A stretch of DNA of 64,000 nucleotides from Heligmosomoides polygyrus polygyrus (taxonomy: Eukaryota > Nematoda > Chromadorea > Rhabditida > Heligmosomidae), in contig OX377202.1 in NCBI GenBank assembly GCA_947396885.1, positions 29,131,407 through 29,195,406 on the forward strand. The letters are read 5' to 3'. This document shows positions 55,594 to 64,000 of the stretch, in pieces. The notes beneath the pieces were generated by a model, which did no database searches, had not been told where the DNA came from, and saw only the letters and a list, made by a program, of their open reading frames with translations. Within the stretch, counting starts at the first letter, position 1. Each line of letters starts with the position of its first letter. The translations under genes were made by a program, and so were the position numbers.

Positions 55594-55755
55594 ACAAAAA
55601 GGATGAAGGACGGCGTTACTCAATCCCTCTTGAGATGCGCAACGGATTCTACTTCCACGGCATGTCGTGGAGGTGATCTGAATGCGGATTTGGCCATTAC
55701 AAAGACTCGCTGTGACCAGCCGATGAGCAAGTCAGAGCTTTATCGTTCTCGGAAT
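55594..55755 (-). mobile_element. tRNA-derived SINE, headless copy
   Basis: GGATGAAGGACGGCGTTACT, then CAATCCC, TTCTACTTCCACGGCATGTC, GCGGATTTGGCC and GAGCAAGTCAGAGCTTTATC. It stops at CGTTCTCGG, so the tRNA-like head is missing. Confidence 0.8.
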
Positions 55756-57044
55756 TGTGGGCGCGCGGTAGCTGAGGCTTTCTTTCTACCACATGCATAA
55801 CACAAAATTATTGCTAACAACGAACACAAAGGACAGGGCTTGGTGCTGGTCAGTCTTCTTTTTGGATACACCACAAATTCTACTACCACAGTCATCCTGA
55901 GAGACACCGTGGGGCAGGGCTCTCTTAGTACGCATTTTATCTACGTACTACCGAAATTGCTCAATCCAAAACACAGTGGTTCATCGACTCTAAACAAAAC
56001 TTATATATCATCCCGATAAGGTTAATATAAATGCAAAAAATGTAAGAAAATAGATTAAAGAAAGGCTTAAAGAAAAAGTGTGGCCTCTGCTCCAATCAGC
56101 GTGTGCAATGTAGTCTATATTTCATTGCCCTTAATCGGCATCCGGGCATTAGAGGACTTAGCTGATGTCGGATAGTTAAGCAACCCAGAATTTTTAAAAA
56201 ATTAGAATCTTATCTCAAAGCTATAGGACTAACGCAGAAAGCAAGTTTTCTCATATACACCACTTCTACAGCGTAGTGATAAAATGTCTCTCACCATTCC
56301 TTCATTTCCGCTGTAACATCTACAAACACGAAGCATCACAGAAGCTTCTCGAAGCTACCAGACGTAACCGAGATGTGGTCGCTTCCCTTCAATACTTTAG
56401 TCTGATCCATTTCGTCGTACATTCACTTCAAACACGGTACAATGAGTTATCGCTTTGAAAGTCCAATTTTACCTCCAGACGAAAGGAGGTATGAAATACC
56501 ATCAGAGACCGACTATCTTTTTCGACTGAGACCCCGAGTTCCTTTCCTTATCTGAACGCACATCGCTCATCCACTCTGCCAGCTTTGTGGTCATATTGCG
56601 GAGTATCAAGTGCAACCCTCCTTCTTCTTCTAAAGTTGAAACCTGTCAACATTTAGATCCCTTTCTTTGAAGTGGTTTATCCTTCCTAGATAAGTCTAGT
56701 AGCGGGTAGCTGCCCCGCGAGTGTTGGACCGCACCTGCCTTGGCTTGGTTGATTAAGGCAGATACGATCCTAAAATTGATTTGGAGTCTATGGTTAAAGG
56801 CCTCTTCTCTCTTGACTGCGCTCAAAGAAGACAAATTTTGCAATGTTTATGAGTGACCACATAACATTGATTGACTTCACTTGGTGCGTCTATGCACTCT
56901 GCACGTGTCTTCTATCAGCCATTTTATGCAGTTACCCTAGCCAGTGCGTCTTCATCCAGCTGGACCTTCAACTCTGGTTTCTTCTGTCCTCCATGCTGGA
57001 CCTACATATATAGCGGCCTGCAATATTGAACGGATGTTGCGGCA
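55756..57044. other. About 1.3 kb with nothing recognised
   Basis: Short frames only. Confidence 0.5.
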
Positions 57045-57180
57045 GCGAAAGATAGACAGCGAGGAGATGGGTGGTTCATTCTGGGTGCAAGGCGACCTTC
57101 TCGTAGGTAACCCACAATAGACGTTGCGCAACCGCCGTTACGGACCATCCCGGAGTCCAGACGTGCACACAGTCAAAGAA
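57045..57180 (+). repeat. Family C repeat, diverged short copy
   Basis: GGAGATGGGTGGTTCATTCT, then GGGTGCAAGGCGACCTTCTC, CGCAACCGCCGTTACGGAC and CCAGACGTGCACAC. Confidence 0.6.
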
Positions 57181-58137
57181 TGCCTTTGACATTTGAATCT
57201 AGAAGGTTTGACAGTGAGTTGCAGAGTTGATCTATAAGGCAGCTTTATTTGGTCTGTGGAGCTTAGTGGGACCTCTTATAATTCCTTTTGCGGGGTCAGC
57301 CACGTATCTCTTCAAGCTCACATTGTTAAAGCAGCCTGAATGCAGAACTTTACGGATCAAAAGCGTCGCTGTCCTGCTAGATTGATAGCAATGCGTGGAT
57401 TGTAGAGAGATGCAAGGCCGGTCGCCCTAGCCGCGAGCTGATATAAGACCAATTTGTGATGTACGCCTCATCTGTGGCTTCTGTCGAGTTCACCGCATGC
57501 GTCTTGCACAGAAAGATAATACGAGATTTCTCAAGCCAAACATCGCTTGAACTGCAGTCAGGCCTAAAATTTGCACACAAAAAGAGTTGGAAATAGTGGC
57601 AATACATGCTGCTAAAACTCGTGTATTTGCCTTTTTTAGCTATCGTCACATTTGTTTGTTGAAGCGTCGCCACTTGGCGTTTTTATTAACTCTGATATAT
57701 TTGGATCTTGGATTTGACTATTTAAAAGCGCGACTCTGATCGAAGTGATGGTTCATTAAATTCCTAAACGAACGGGTTTGAATTTCTGGCCACTTCTGCA
57801 ACATTCGAAGAAATGCACACTGGCCGGCTATTTCTAGTACCGTTTCGCAAAATTATTCAAGAGCCATTAAATAATTTTCCTGCAGACTGAAATTTGTTTG
57901 TTCGCCGCAGTTTTCTCACAGAATTCAAGGTCTACTAAATTCACCCACAATAGATTGTTTTTGCCCAGATTTTTATCAAGACTTCATAGTTTCGAGCAGC
58001 AGTTGCTGGATTTTTCTGAGGCACGATTTGTAATTTGCAAATGGAGCATAGGTGCCTGGCGCATCTCACAGAAGGATTACTTAACTACGATGTTGATCAC
58101 TTGTACTTTTAAACGATTCTTATGCTTAAACTGTCAT
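57181..58137. other. About 950 bp with nothing recognised
   Basis: Chance frames on both strands (57377-57673, 57898-58158). Confidence 0.5.
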
Positions 58138-58453
58138 ATTTATCTGGGTTGGTGGTAGCGTAGTAGCGCAGTCGGAGGAGGCGATGGCCGTCGTATGCAC
58201 CCGATTCCAGGTTCTTGGTTCGGGTATTCCGCTCGGTCCAGCCAAGCCTTCAATCCCTCTAGGGTCTGTAAAATGGAATCTGACTTGTCTGGGTAGAATA
58301 AAAGACAGATCTAGTCATCGGCTAGCTACCTCAAGTCATTGTATAGGGCAAATACGCATTCAAATCGCCTCCACGACATCCAATAGAAGCGAACTTTGCG
58401 GCATATCCCAAAAGGGATTGAGTAACACCGTCCTTTATCCTTTTTATCTAGGG
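58138..58453 (+). mobile_element. tRNA-derived SINE, full-length copy, likely target duplication
   Basis: A-box TAGCGCAGTCGG (58164-58175), B-box GGTTCGGGTATTCC (58217-58230), body and 3' end GGGATTGAGTAACACCGTCC, then TTTATCC. The flank TTTATCTGGGTTG on the left resembles TTTATCTAGGGTG on the right, a probable slightly worn duplication. Confidence 0.88.
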
Positions 58454-58578
58454 TGATATCATTACTTATGACATTACTAAAAGTCTTAACCTTAGGATCA
58501 TCTTGAACCAGCAACATTTGCTTTCCACAATCGGTATCCTCATCCATACATTACATAAGGTATCTTCATATTCTTCTC

Positions 58579-58691
58579 CTTAGGAGTGAAGCTCGAATAG
58601 AAAAATATTAATTGACAACGTTTCGGGTCTTAGGCCAGTAAATATTCGTTTTGTCAATAAATATTTTGCTGTTTCGAGCTTCACTCCTAAG
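58579..58691. repeat. ~41-bp inverted repeat with 30-nt loop
   Basis: CTTAGGAGTGAAGCTCGAA at the left pairs with TTCGAGCTTCACTCCTAAG at the right (58673-58691). Further in, AAAATATTAATTGACAA pairs with TTGTCAATAAATATTTT. The loop reads TTTCGGGTCTTAGGCCAGTA and onwards. Confidence 0.88.
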
Positions 58692-58828
58692 AAGAAGGGT
58701 ATGCAAGCATGAAGCTCAAGGAACCAATGATATTAAAAAAATCTGAAGCTCCTACAAAGCCGATACGATTTATGTAAGAAGGTATTTCCGTTGAACTTTA
58801 CGGGTTCAAAGTGGTGATGAAATATGGC

Positions 58829-58890
58829 GTGGTGGTACAGTGGATAAATTTCTGTCCTAAAAGCCGTACGAAGCCAGTCAGAGACCATGG
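58829..58890 (+). repeat. Weak tRNA-like sequence
   Basis: GGCGTGGTGGTACAGTGGAT, then AAATTTCTGTCC, resembles a tRNA D arm with A box (TGGTACAGTGG). The expected B box is poor (CCGTACGAAGCC). Probably a decayed tRNA-derived piece. Confidence 0.3.
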
Positions 58891-59029
58891 CAGTCCCACT
58901 GAGATCCTGACCGACGTATACTAGTTTGAGTGAAGAACAGGACCGCTCCTTGTTTCCATCAGGAATTTTCAAGGATCTCTCGCAGATACAGCTTCTATAC
59001 AGCTTCTTCTGTGTGACTTCGCTATCCCC

Positions 59030-59280
59030 AGCGACGGCCACCTGCACAGTCCGTTCAGATGGCCCACACAGCTGATTTGGGCGAGGCAGGGTGCATCGCG
59101 GGTGCACGGCGTCCTTTGTTTACGGTCTCGTCGTCGTTGGGGTCGAGACTGGGCACCTGTCCAGAGCCACACGTAGGCACGTCGTCCGAGAAGTATTGGG
59201 CGATCTGTTCTCTCGTGAACGATATCCGCTAGGCAGCGACTATACCGCAACGCACTCACAAACGGCTATAGAGCCGGCGC
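59030..59280 (-). repeat. Family B repeat, copy 4 (opposite orientation)
   Basis: In reverse: GTTGCGGTATAGTCGCTGCC, then TAGCGGATATCGTTCACGAG, AGAACAGATCGCCCAATACT, ACGTGTGGCTCTGGACAGG and CAGTCTCGACC. Read on the plus strand, GGTGCATCGCGGGTGCACGG and CCACACGTA resemble family C. Confidence 0.75.
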
Positions 59281-59342
59281 AACGGAATCTGTACGAGCGG
59301 TTGGGGTTTACTTTACGAAGAAAAGGTGGTAAGGATGTCTAC

Positions 59343-59649
59343 CAAGGCATTGTAAAGAAGAAAGGATAAAGGATGACGTCTCTCGCGTTTGGGATGCGCC
59401 ACGCATTCTGCTTCTACCGTATGTGATGAAGGCGATCTGAATGCGTATTCAGCCATAAATGACTTTCGGTGGCGAGCCGATGAACAAGTCAGCGCTTTAT
59501 CCTTCCCAGACAAGTCTGGTACCAATTCGTCGACTCCGGAGGGACGAATGGCTTGGTTGGCCTCAGCAGGAAATCTGAATCAAGGGCCTGGTGCACTCGA
59601 CAACGAGCACCTCATCGGACTGCGCTTCACGTACCGCAAGGCATTGTAA
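59343..59649 (-). mobile_element. tRNA-derived SINE with 13-bp target-site duplication
   Basis: CAAGGCATTGTAA occurs exactly at 59343-59355 and 59637-59649, flanking a 281-bp element in reverse orientation: tail AAGGATAAAGGATGACG, body CGCCACGCATTCTGCTTCTA and GACAAGTCTGGTACC, B-box GGAAATCTGAATC and A-box CGGACTGCGCTTC. The frames at 59313-59649 on both strands are SINE sequence. Confidence 0.9.
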
Positions 59650-60719
59650 GCGCTACAAAATCAGGTTCCCGTAAGCAAACTTTGTCAACCATTTCATCGC
59701 AAGGTGAGAAGTGAGTAAAAGTGAAGTTTCTCAAATCTGACAGACCCCACAAGTGTAGGGTGTATTTGGCTCAGCCGGCTGCAGAAGGTGCGCTGATTTT
59801 CTGTGCGCCAGGAATTGATTCAGGATTCGATTCACACGTAGCTCATCTAATCCTTCAATCCCTTCATTGTGAATTGAACGGCGCGACATCTCCAAAGGCG
59901 AGAAGCCTAGCCTGAGCAACAGACGGCCTTCTTAGCCCTTCTTAGAGGTCAACTGTGGTTTCAAACTGAGATGTTGCGCACAAGTGGGATGAACGGTTCA
60001 CCCTAAAAAGTATTGAGTAACGCCAACTTTCACATCCCTCCGTTAGGGAGCACTTCTTTGAAAACCGGGCGGGCTTAGTTCGTGCGCCTGAGCCAGAGCA
60101 AACTACTACCTATTTCTCTTCCCGTTTTAAGGAAATTCGTTGGAAACCCCTCCGATTAGAGTCTGCCGAACTTCTCGGTACTTGATTGTTCTTCTCTTTT
60201 TTACCAGCTCACACGCTTTGATTATTAGCTTGTTTTGTTGCTCTTATTGTGGTTGCGTTCTTTTTTGATCACCATACCCATGGGTATAAATATCAATAAC
60301 TCTCACTCTCCATCCTGATTTTCTTAAAGGCTGAATGCTTTTGACAAAAAAAAACTTATGGTGGAAGCCTCTTCACCACGCGGAGATTGGTTTCATCCCC
60401 TCCATATAATTCTTCGCTTTCAAATTGTATGGCTCGTAATTTCTTTGAAGTGATTACTCAGCTAAGCTAAGAATGCTAAAGTTATTTACTGCGGCTAACG
60501 TTTCTGTGTTCTCGCCTTCTGAGGGAACCTCTATGAGAGGACAAATGAGTCCATCAACACCCCAGTGGGATGGGCGGTGTGTGAATCTGAATTTAAAAAA
60601 CGATTCCAAAACGGCAAGATTCATGTAGAATCGAGCATGGGCCTGCTTAATTGTTTAACTCTTACCAGGGTTGGTTGACTGGTCCCAAGGTTGGCTGGAT
60701 GGTTAATCCCAAGAAGATC
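59650..60719. other. About 1 kb without a gene
   Basis: Holds a 3' scrap of the SINE near 60010-60042 (GTATTGAGTAACGCCAACTT) and a 14-bp palindrome ATACCCATGGGTAT (60274-60287). Confidence 0.5.
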
Positions 60720-61010
60720 GCATGGTAGCGCAGACACATGAGATGATAACTGCCACATGCACATCAAATCGAAGTTCATGGTTCGGGTCCAGTCTAGAGA
60801 CCAGCCACGTTCCTTCTTCCTGAAGTTGAAGAGTTGGTAGCCGACACGTTTGGAAAAGATAAACACTAATCAGTGCTTCAGCTGTTCGCCGCAAGTCACT
60901 GTATAAACCAAATACTCATGCATGTTGCATCCACGGTATTCCGTTGAAGTAGAACGCATGGCGCTTCCAAATCAATGAATCGATAAACTCCACTCTTTCC
61001 CTTTTCATCT
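60720..61010 (+). mobile_element. tRNA-derived SINE, diverged copy
   Basis: A-box GGTAGCGCAGACAC (60724-60737), B-box GGTTCGGGTCC (60780-60790), body TGTATAAACCAAATACTCAT, then ATTCCGTTGAAGTAGAACG and a TTTCCCTTTTCATC tail. Confidence 0.82.
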
Positions 61011-61222
61011 CAAAAGGCAAGGAATTGCAGATGAAACGCCAGCAATATTAAAATCGTCACAGCACCTGCAAAACTCCAATGTGCAGCTTATTTTATTCTT
61101 ACATTTTTCTTCTCTTCTTATTCTATGAATCACCTAGCATTCTGTCATCCTACATTGGTCATAGTTGCGCCCTGCTACCAAGTGAACAGAAAAGCTGATT
61201 GGGAAGAAGGAAGAGGACCGGA

Positions 61223-61285
61223 CCGTGTCCTGGTAGTTCTCATCGTTCACCCCGTGAAGTGATTAGTTCGAGGTTCGAACTCCAA
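61223..61285 (+). repeat. tRNA-like sequence (tRNA pseudogene or other SINE head)
   Basis: GTCCTGGTAGTTCTCATCG resembles a D arm, GTTCACCCCGTGAA could be an anticodon stem, and CGAGGTTCGAACTCC contains a B-box match (GGTTCGAACTCC). The acceptor stem is not convincing, so no functional tRNA is claimed. Confidence 0.4.
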
Positions 61286-61404
61286 CCACTCTTCCCCTCC
61301 TCCCTTTCTGATCTAACTGTTGTGCTCCCCCAGATTCAGCTTGCAAATGACGTTTTCTGCTCCACCGATAGGCAGTTCCCGGTAATCGTCGCTCGTCGAT
61401 CGTC

Positions 61405-61510
61405 AGACGGTCAAGGGATAGGTGGCTGGTGCGTTCTGGGTACATGGGGACCTCACCGCAGATAAGAGATAATGGGCCTTGTGGACATGCCTAGCACGAT
61501 CTCCTTAGCC
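61405..61510 (+). repeat. Family C/B-like short fragment
   Basis: GATAGGTGGCTGGTGCGTTC, then TGGGTACATGGGGACCTC, resembles the GGTGCGTTTCGGGTGCATCG block of the copy at 51180. Confidence 0.45.
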
Positions 61511-61944
61511 GATGCAGACGTAGTACACACGATAAAAAAAGAAATGAGTCTATAGGAAAGTGAGCCAGGGTGTGCGAACTATGTGGCTTCACTAGAAAGC
61601 CTATGCCGATATTTGGGTAGCGAAGTCGTCAGGCAAAAATAAGTATATGCGAAAGTATATGCCTGCGATTCTTACCGATATTATAGACCCACCATAAATG
61701 GGAATTCCGCTTGTGAAAAGATGCGTTGGAAGGAAGTGTGGAACAGGATTAAATCGACCAGCCAATTTGGGAATGATTGGCTTGGCTAGATGTCGAATCG
61801 CAGTCTCCGCATCGCCTAGGAAGACAAGTTTTCTTGTCCAACGCATGTGTTAGCTAACCAAGATTTTCCTCATAAAAATCTTTATCTACTTATGTCTCTC
61901 GTAGATTACTTGGTCATTCCTTGTTTTTCTTTCTTGAAGGAGAA
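61511..61944. other. No gene seen
   Basis: Short frames only. Confidence 0.5.
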
Positions 61945-62225
61945 AGGACACGAATAAAGAACAGGATTAATCAACCTCGGGATGCGCCACGCATTGTACT
62001 TCAATGAGACGTCGTAGAGGCAACTTGAAAACGTAGTTGGCCTATACATTGAATTCCGCTTGCCAGTTGGTGGACAAGCCTGTCTTTTCTCCATGGCGGA
62101 CAAGTTTATTACCAATTCATCAACTGCGGTAGGATGGAAGACCTTTTGGGTTGAACATAGATCCGAACCAAGTGCCTGGAATAGGCTGCACGCGACTCCC
62201 CGTCTGCGCTACCAAGCGCCCTTTT
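61945..62225 (-). mobile_element. tRNA-derived SINE, old full-length copy
   Basis: CGGGATGCGCCACGCATTGT, then ACTTCAATGAGACGTCG, GTTGGCCTATACA, the B-box site AGATCCGAACC (reverse) and the A-box site CGTCTGCGCTA (reverse). Confidence 0.8.
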
Positions 62226-62504
62226 GGAGGTGTGGTTAGAAAATCATTCCGTTTCTTGTGTAAACACAGCATACGCTCTCTGGTAGTCGATATTTTTTTA
62301 AAATTTAGCTCTTAAAAACCTACCTTTGTGAAATGGAATGGCTTAGACCTGAATGCCCCTTCAGAGTGCGTGTCGTGAAGCTAAACGTCTGCTGTAAAAC
62401 TGCGATAAATTAAGGAATTTCCGAGCAGCTTCTGAGCTTTTCTCTAACTCTGCATCGTCTAGAAACCATTTGTGCGCCACTGTTCGTTGTCAAACGCAGC
62501 CGTC
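62226..62504. other. No gene seen
   Basis: Short frames only. Confidence 0.5.
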
Positions 62505-62760
62505 TGCTCCGGATTCCTTTTGGTCGGCACTATAGCTGTTGCTGAGTGCATTGCGGCATAATCGTTGTGCAGCGGATATCTTTCACGAGAGATCAGATCG
62601 CCAAATATATCTCGGACACCGCACGTTCGTGTAGTTCGCCCTAGCGGTCAGTCTCGACCTTCCAACGAACGGACGATCCGCCACCGCCGTAAACACCATC
62701 CATAAGGTCGCAGTGCACCCACGACGTACTCAGCTGCAGCGACGATCAGCTTCTTTCACT
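62505..62760 (+). repeat. Family B repeat, copy 5
   Basis: GCATTGCGGCATAATCGTTG, then TGCAGCGGATATC, CACGAGAGATCAGATCGCC, GTCTCGACCTTCCAACGAAC and AAGGTCGCAGTGCACCCACG. Confidence 0.78.
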
Positions 62761-64000
62761 ATATGTACAGTGTGGCGCCAAAAACCTGAATTGTACAAGA
62801 AATCTCAACATTTCGGCTTAATCGAACTTGGAAGGACGACCCCAACTCTGACTTGATGTCTAGGCGGAGAACTAACAGGCCTATAAAACCTGCAGATTAA
62901 ACTGGAGCACTGACTCGAACAAATGTCCTGTTTGAATGCGAGACTTGTAAAAGCTCTGTGGGTTTTTTGACACTTTTTTCACTCGTTTTTTACATTACAC
63001 TGTCTGTCGAGATGTTGTGGGGGAATGTTCACTATGAACACTTCTCGTCTTCTAGAAGAAGTGAAACCCTCATAGTTTTCATGCAATAGAAAATAGAAAA
63101 ATTAGCTCACCAGATTTTGAGAGAGTACTTGCTCAACAAAGCGTGGATCAAAAGTCAGTGACACTTCAGTGTGTCTTTCCTCTTAGTTTAGTGTAGCATA
63201 TAGTCGCTCATCTTGGAGGAAACTAGGACTTAAGCTCATGCAAATGCTGATATCATTGGTTCCTACCAACCACAGTGAAAGTTGTAAACGTTATTATTAT
63301 TTACTATTATTTATTACTGCATCAGAAGTGCGTCTATGGTAAGGACAAAAAAATCAGTGTCAGTCAACCCAGGTCTCCAGGTCAACCGAAGGGAAGGGTG
63401 TCTAGCGACAATGAACTCTGTAGGTTCCGATCCACAATTGGATCTGACCTTCAGGGGTACATAAGTCGGGTGGTCCGTACATAAGTCTGAAGCTCACTCA
63501 CCCACGCTACCACCAGCTACGGGTGAACAGTGGCCTTTTACGGCAACCACCTGCCAAGTTCTGTTGCCCTTCGCAACTCCCATGTCTGATCTCGTCTCAC
63601 TTCTCCTTAAAAAAAGTAAAAAGTAAAGTAAAAGTAGGATGAAGTGATGTTCGGGCGAGTAATGTTGCGAATGTTTCCGACTTTTCAGGCTCAGAGTAAG
63701 ACGAAAATCGTCAGCCTAGTAAAAGACATTAACAATCTTGGTGGGCAACTCAATAACACTACATCGATAATCAAGGTCGTCACGCCAAGATTCACTGAAC
63801 GTCGAACCTGGAAAATGTCAATCAAAATTCCTTAGTCCGGCTCAAAATAATTGATATAATCGAAATAGAGAATAGAAGTCTGGATTATTTATAGGAAAGG
63901 AATAGTAAGCATTATATGAAGACTAGTAGCAGATCACAAATAAACCACTGTTAAGCAAATCAGACCAATTTTACTGCGCAGTGTCTCCAATCTTATTCAA
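62761..64000. other. About 1.2 kb with nothing recognised
   Basis: AT-rich with short frames (63275-63484, 63644-63835) lacking family signatures. Confidence 0.5.

Noticed and set aside
58829..58890. Functional tRNA gene
   Set aside because: D-arm-like sequence only. The B box and acceptor pairing are poor and no anticodon arm is convincing.

Overview
The window reads as repeat-rich, AT-rich intergenic DNA from a nematode, most likely a strongylid such as a hookworm. That guess rests on three things: a mariner copy that fits the hookworm 'bandit' / human Hsmar1 type, RTE-clade LINE remains, and many short dispersed repeats among small exon-like open frames. I see no bacterial operons, rRNA, CRISPR array or intact housekeeping gene. 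Almost every open frame is either the wreck of a transposable element or a chance frame.

Left third (1-24 kb): DNA elements and inverted repeats. A large inverted repeat (1-1073) encloses a minus-strand exon-like coding block. It is followed by a decayed RTE LINE (about 1424-3241), a duplicated non-coding repeat (3.9-6.9 kb), a broken Helitron Rep/helicase gene (about 6.96-7.93 kb, minus) and an unrecognised minus-strand frame of about 200 codons with one internal stop (8119-8727). Then come foldback or MITE-like elements at 9.5, 10.6, 11.4 and 13.6 kb, a BEL/Pao integrase tail (15.4 kb), a full-length dead mariner with both inverted repeats (18557-19678) and a dead maT-like Tc/mariner element (19871-20956).

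Middle (24-44 kb): two cecropia/Hsmar1-type mariners, one of them nearly intact with both ends and TA target sites (26758-28014), and an RTE 3' fragment abutting it. Here begins a tRNA-derived SINE family. Its copies carry pol III A-box and B-box matches, are about 280 bp long with an ATCCTT-like tail, and two are flanked by 11-13 bp target-site duplications. A second short-repeat family (called C, with a diverged subfamily B) starts at 35 kb. Part of it is amplified as three tandem units of about 650 bp (40.4-42.1 kb). A candidate gene with two or three exons lies at 42.6-43.3 kb.

Right third (44-64 kb): more SINEs, B/C repeats, a foldback element of about 1 kb whose ends resemble the mariner ends (47543-48594), another inverted repeat, and a second RTE 3' fragment (49.8-50.4 kb).

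The likely relationships are parasitic. The LINE-type machinery could have mobilised the SINEs, and mariner transposases could have mobilised the foldback elements that share their terminal sequence. I did not find a convincing new biological system. The best leads are the SINE family, the foldback carrying an exon-like fragment, the minus-strand frame at 8.1-8.7 kb, and the B/C repeat with its tandem array. All boundaries were judged by eye; those of diverged repeats are good to about 20-50 bp.
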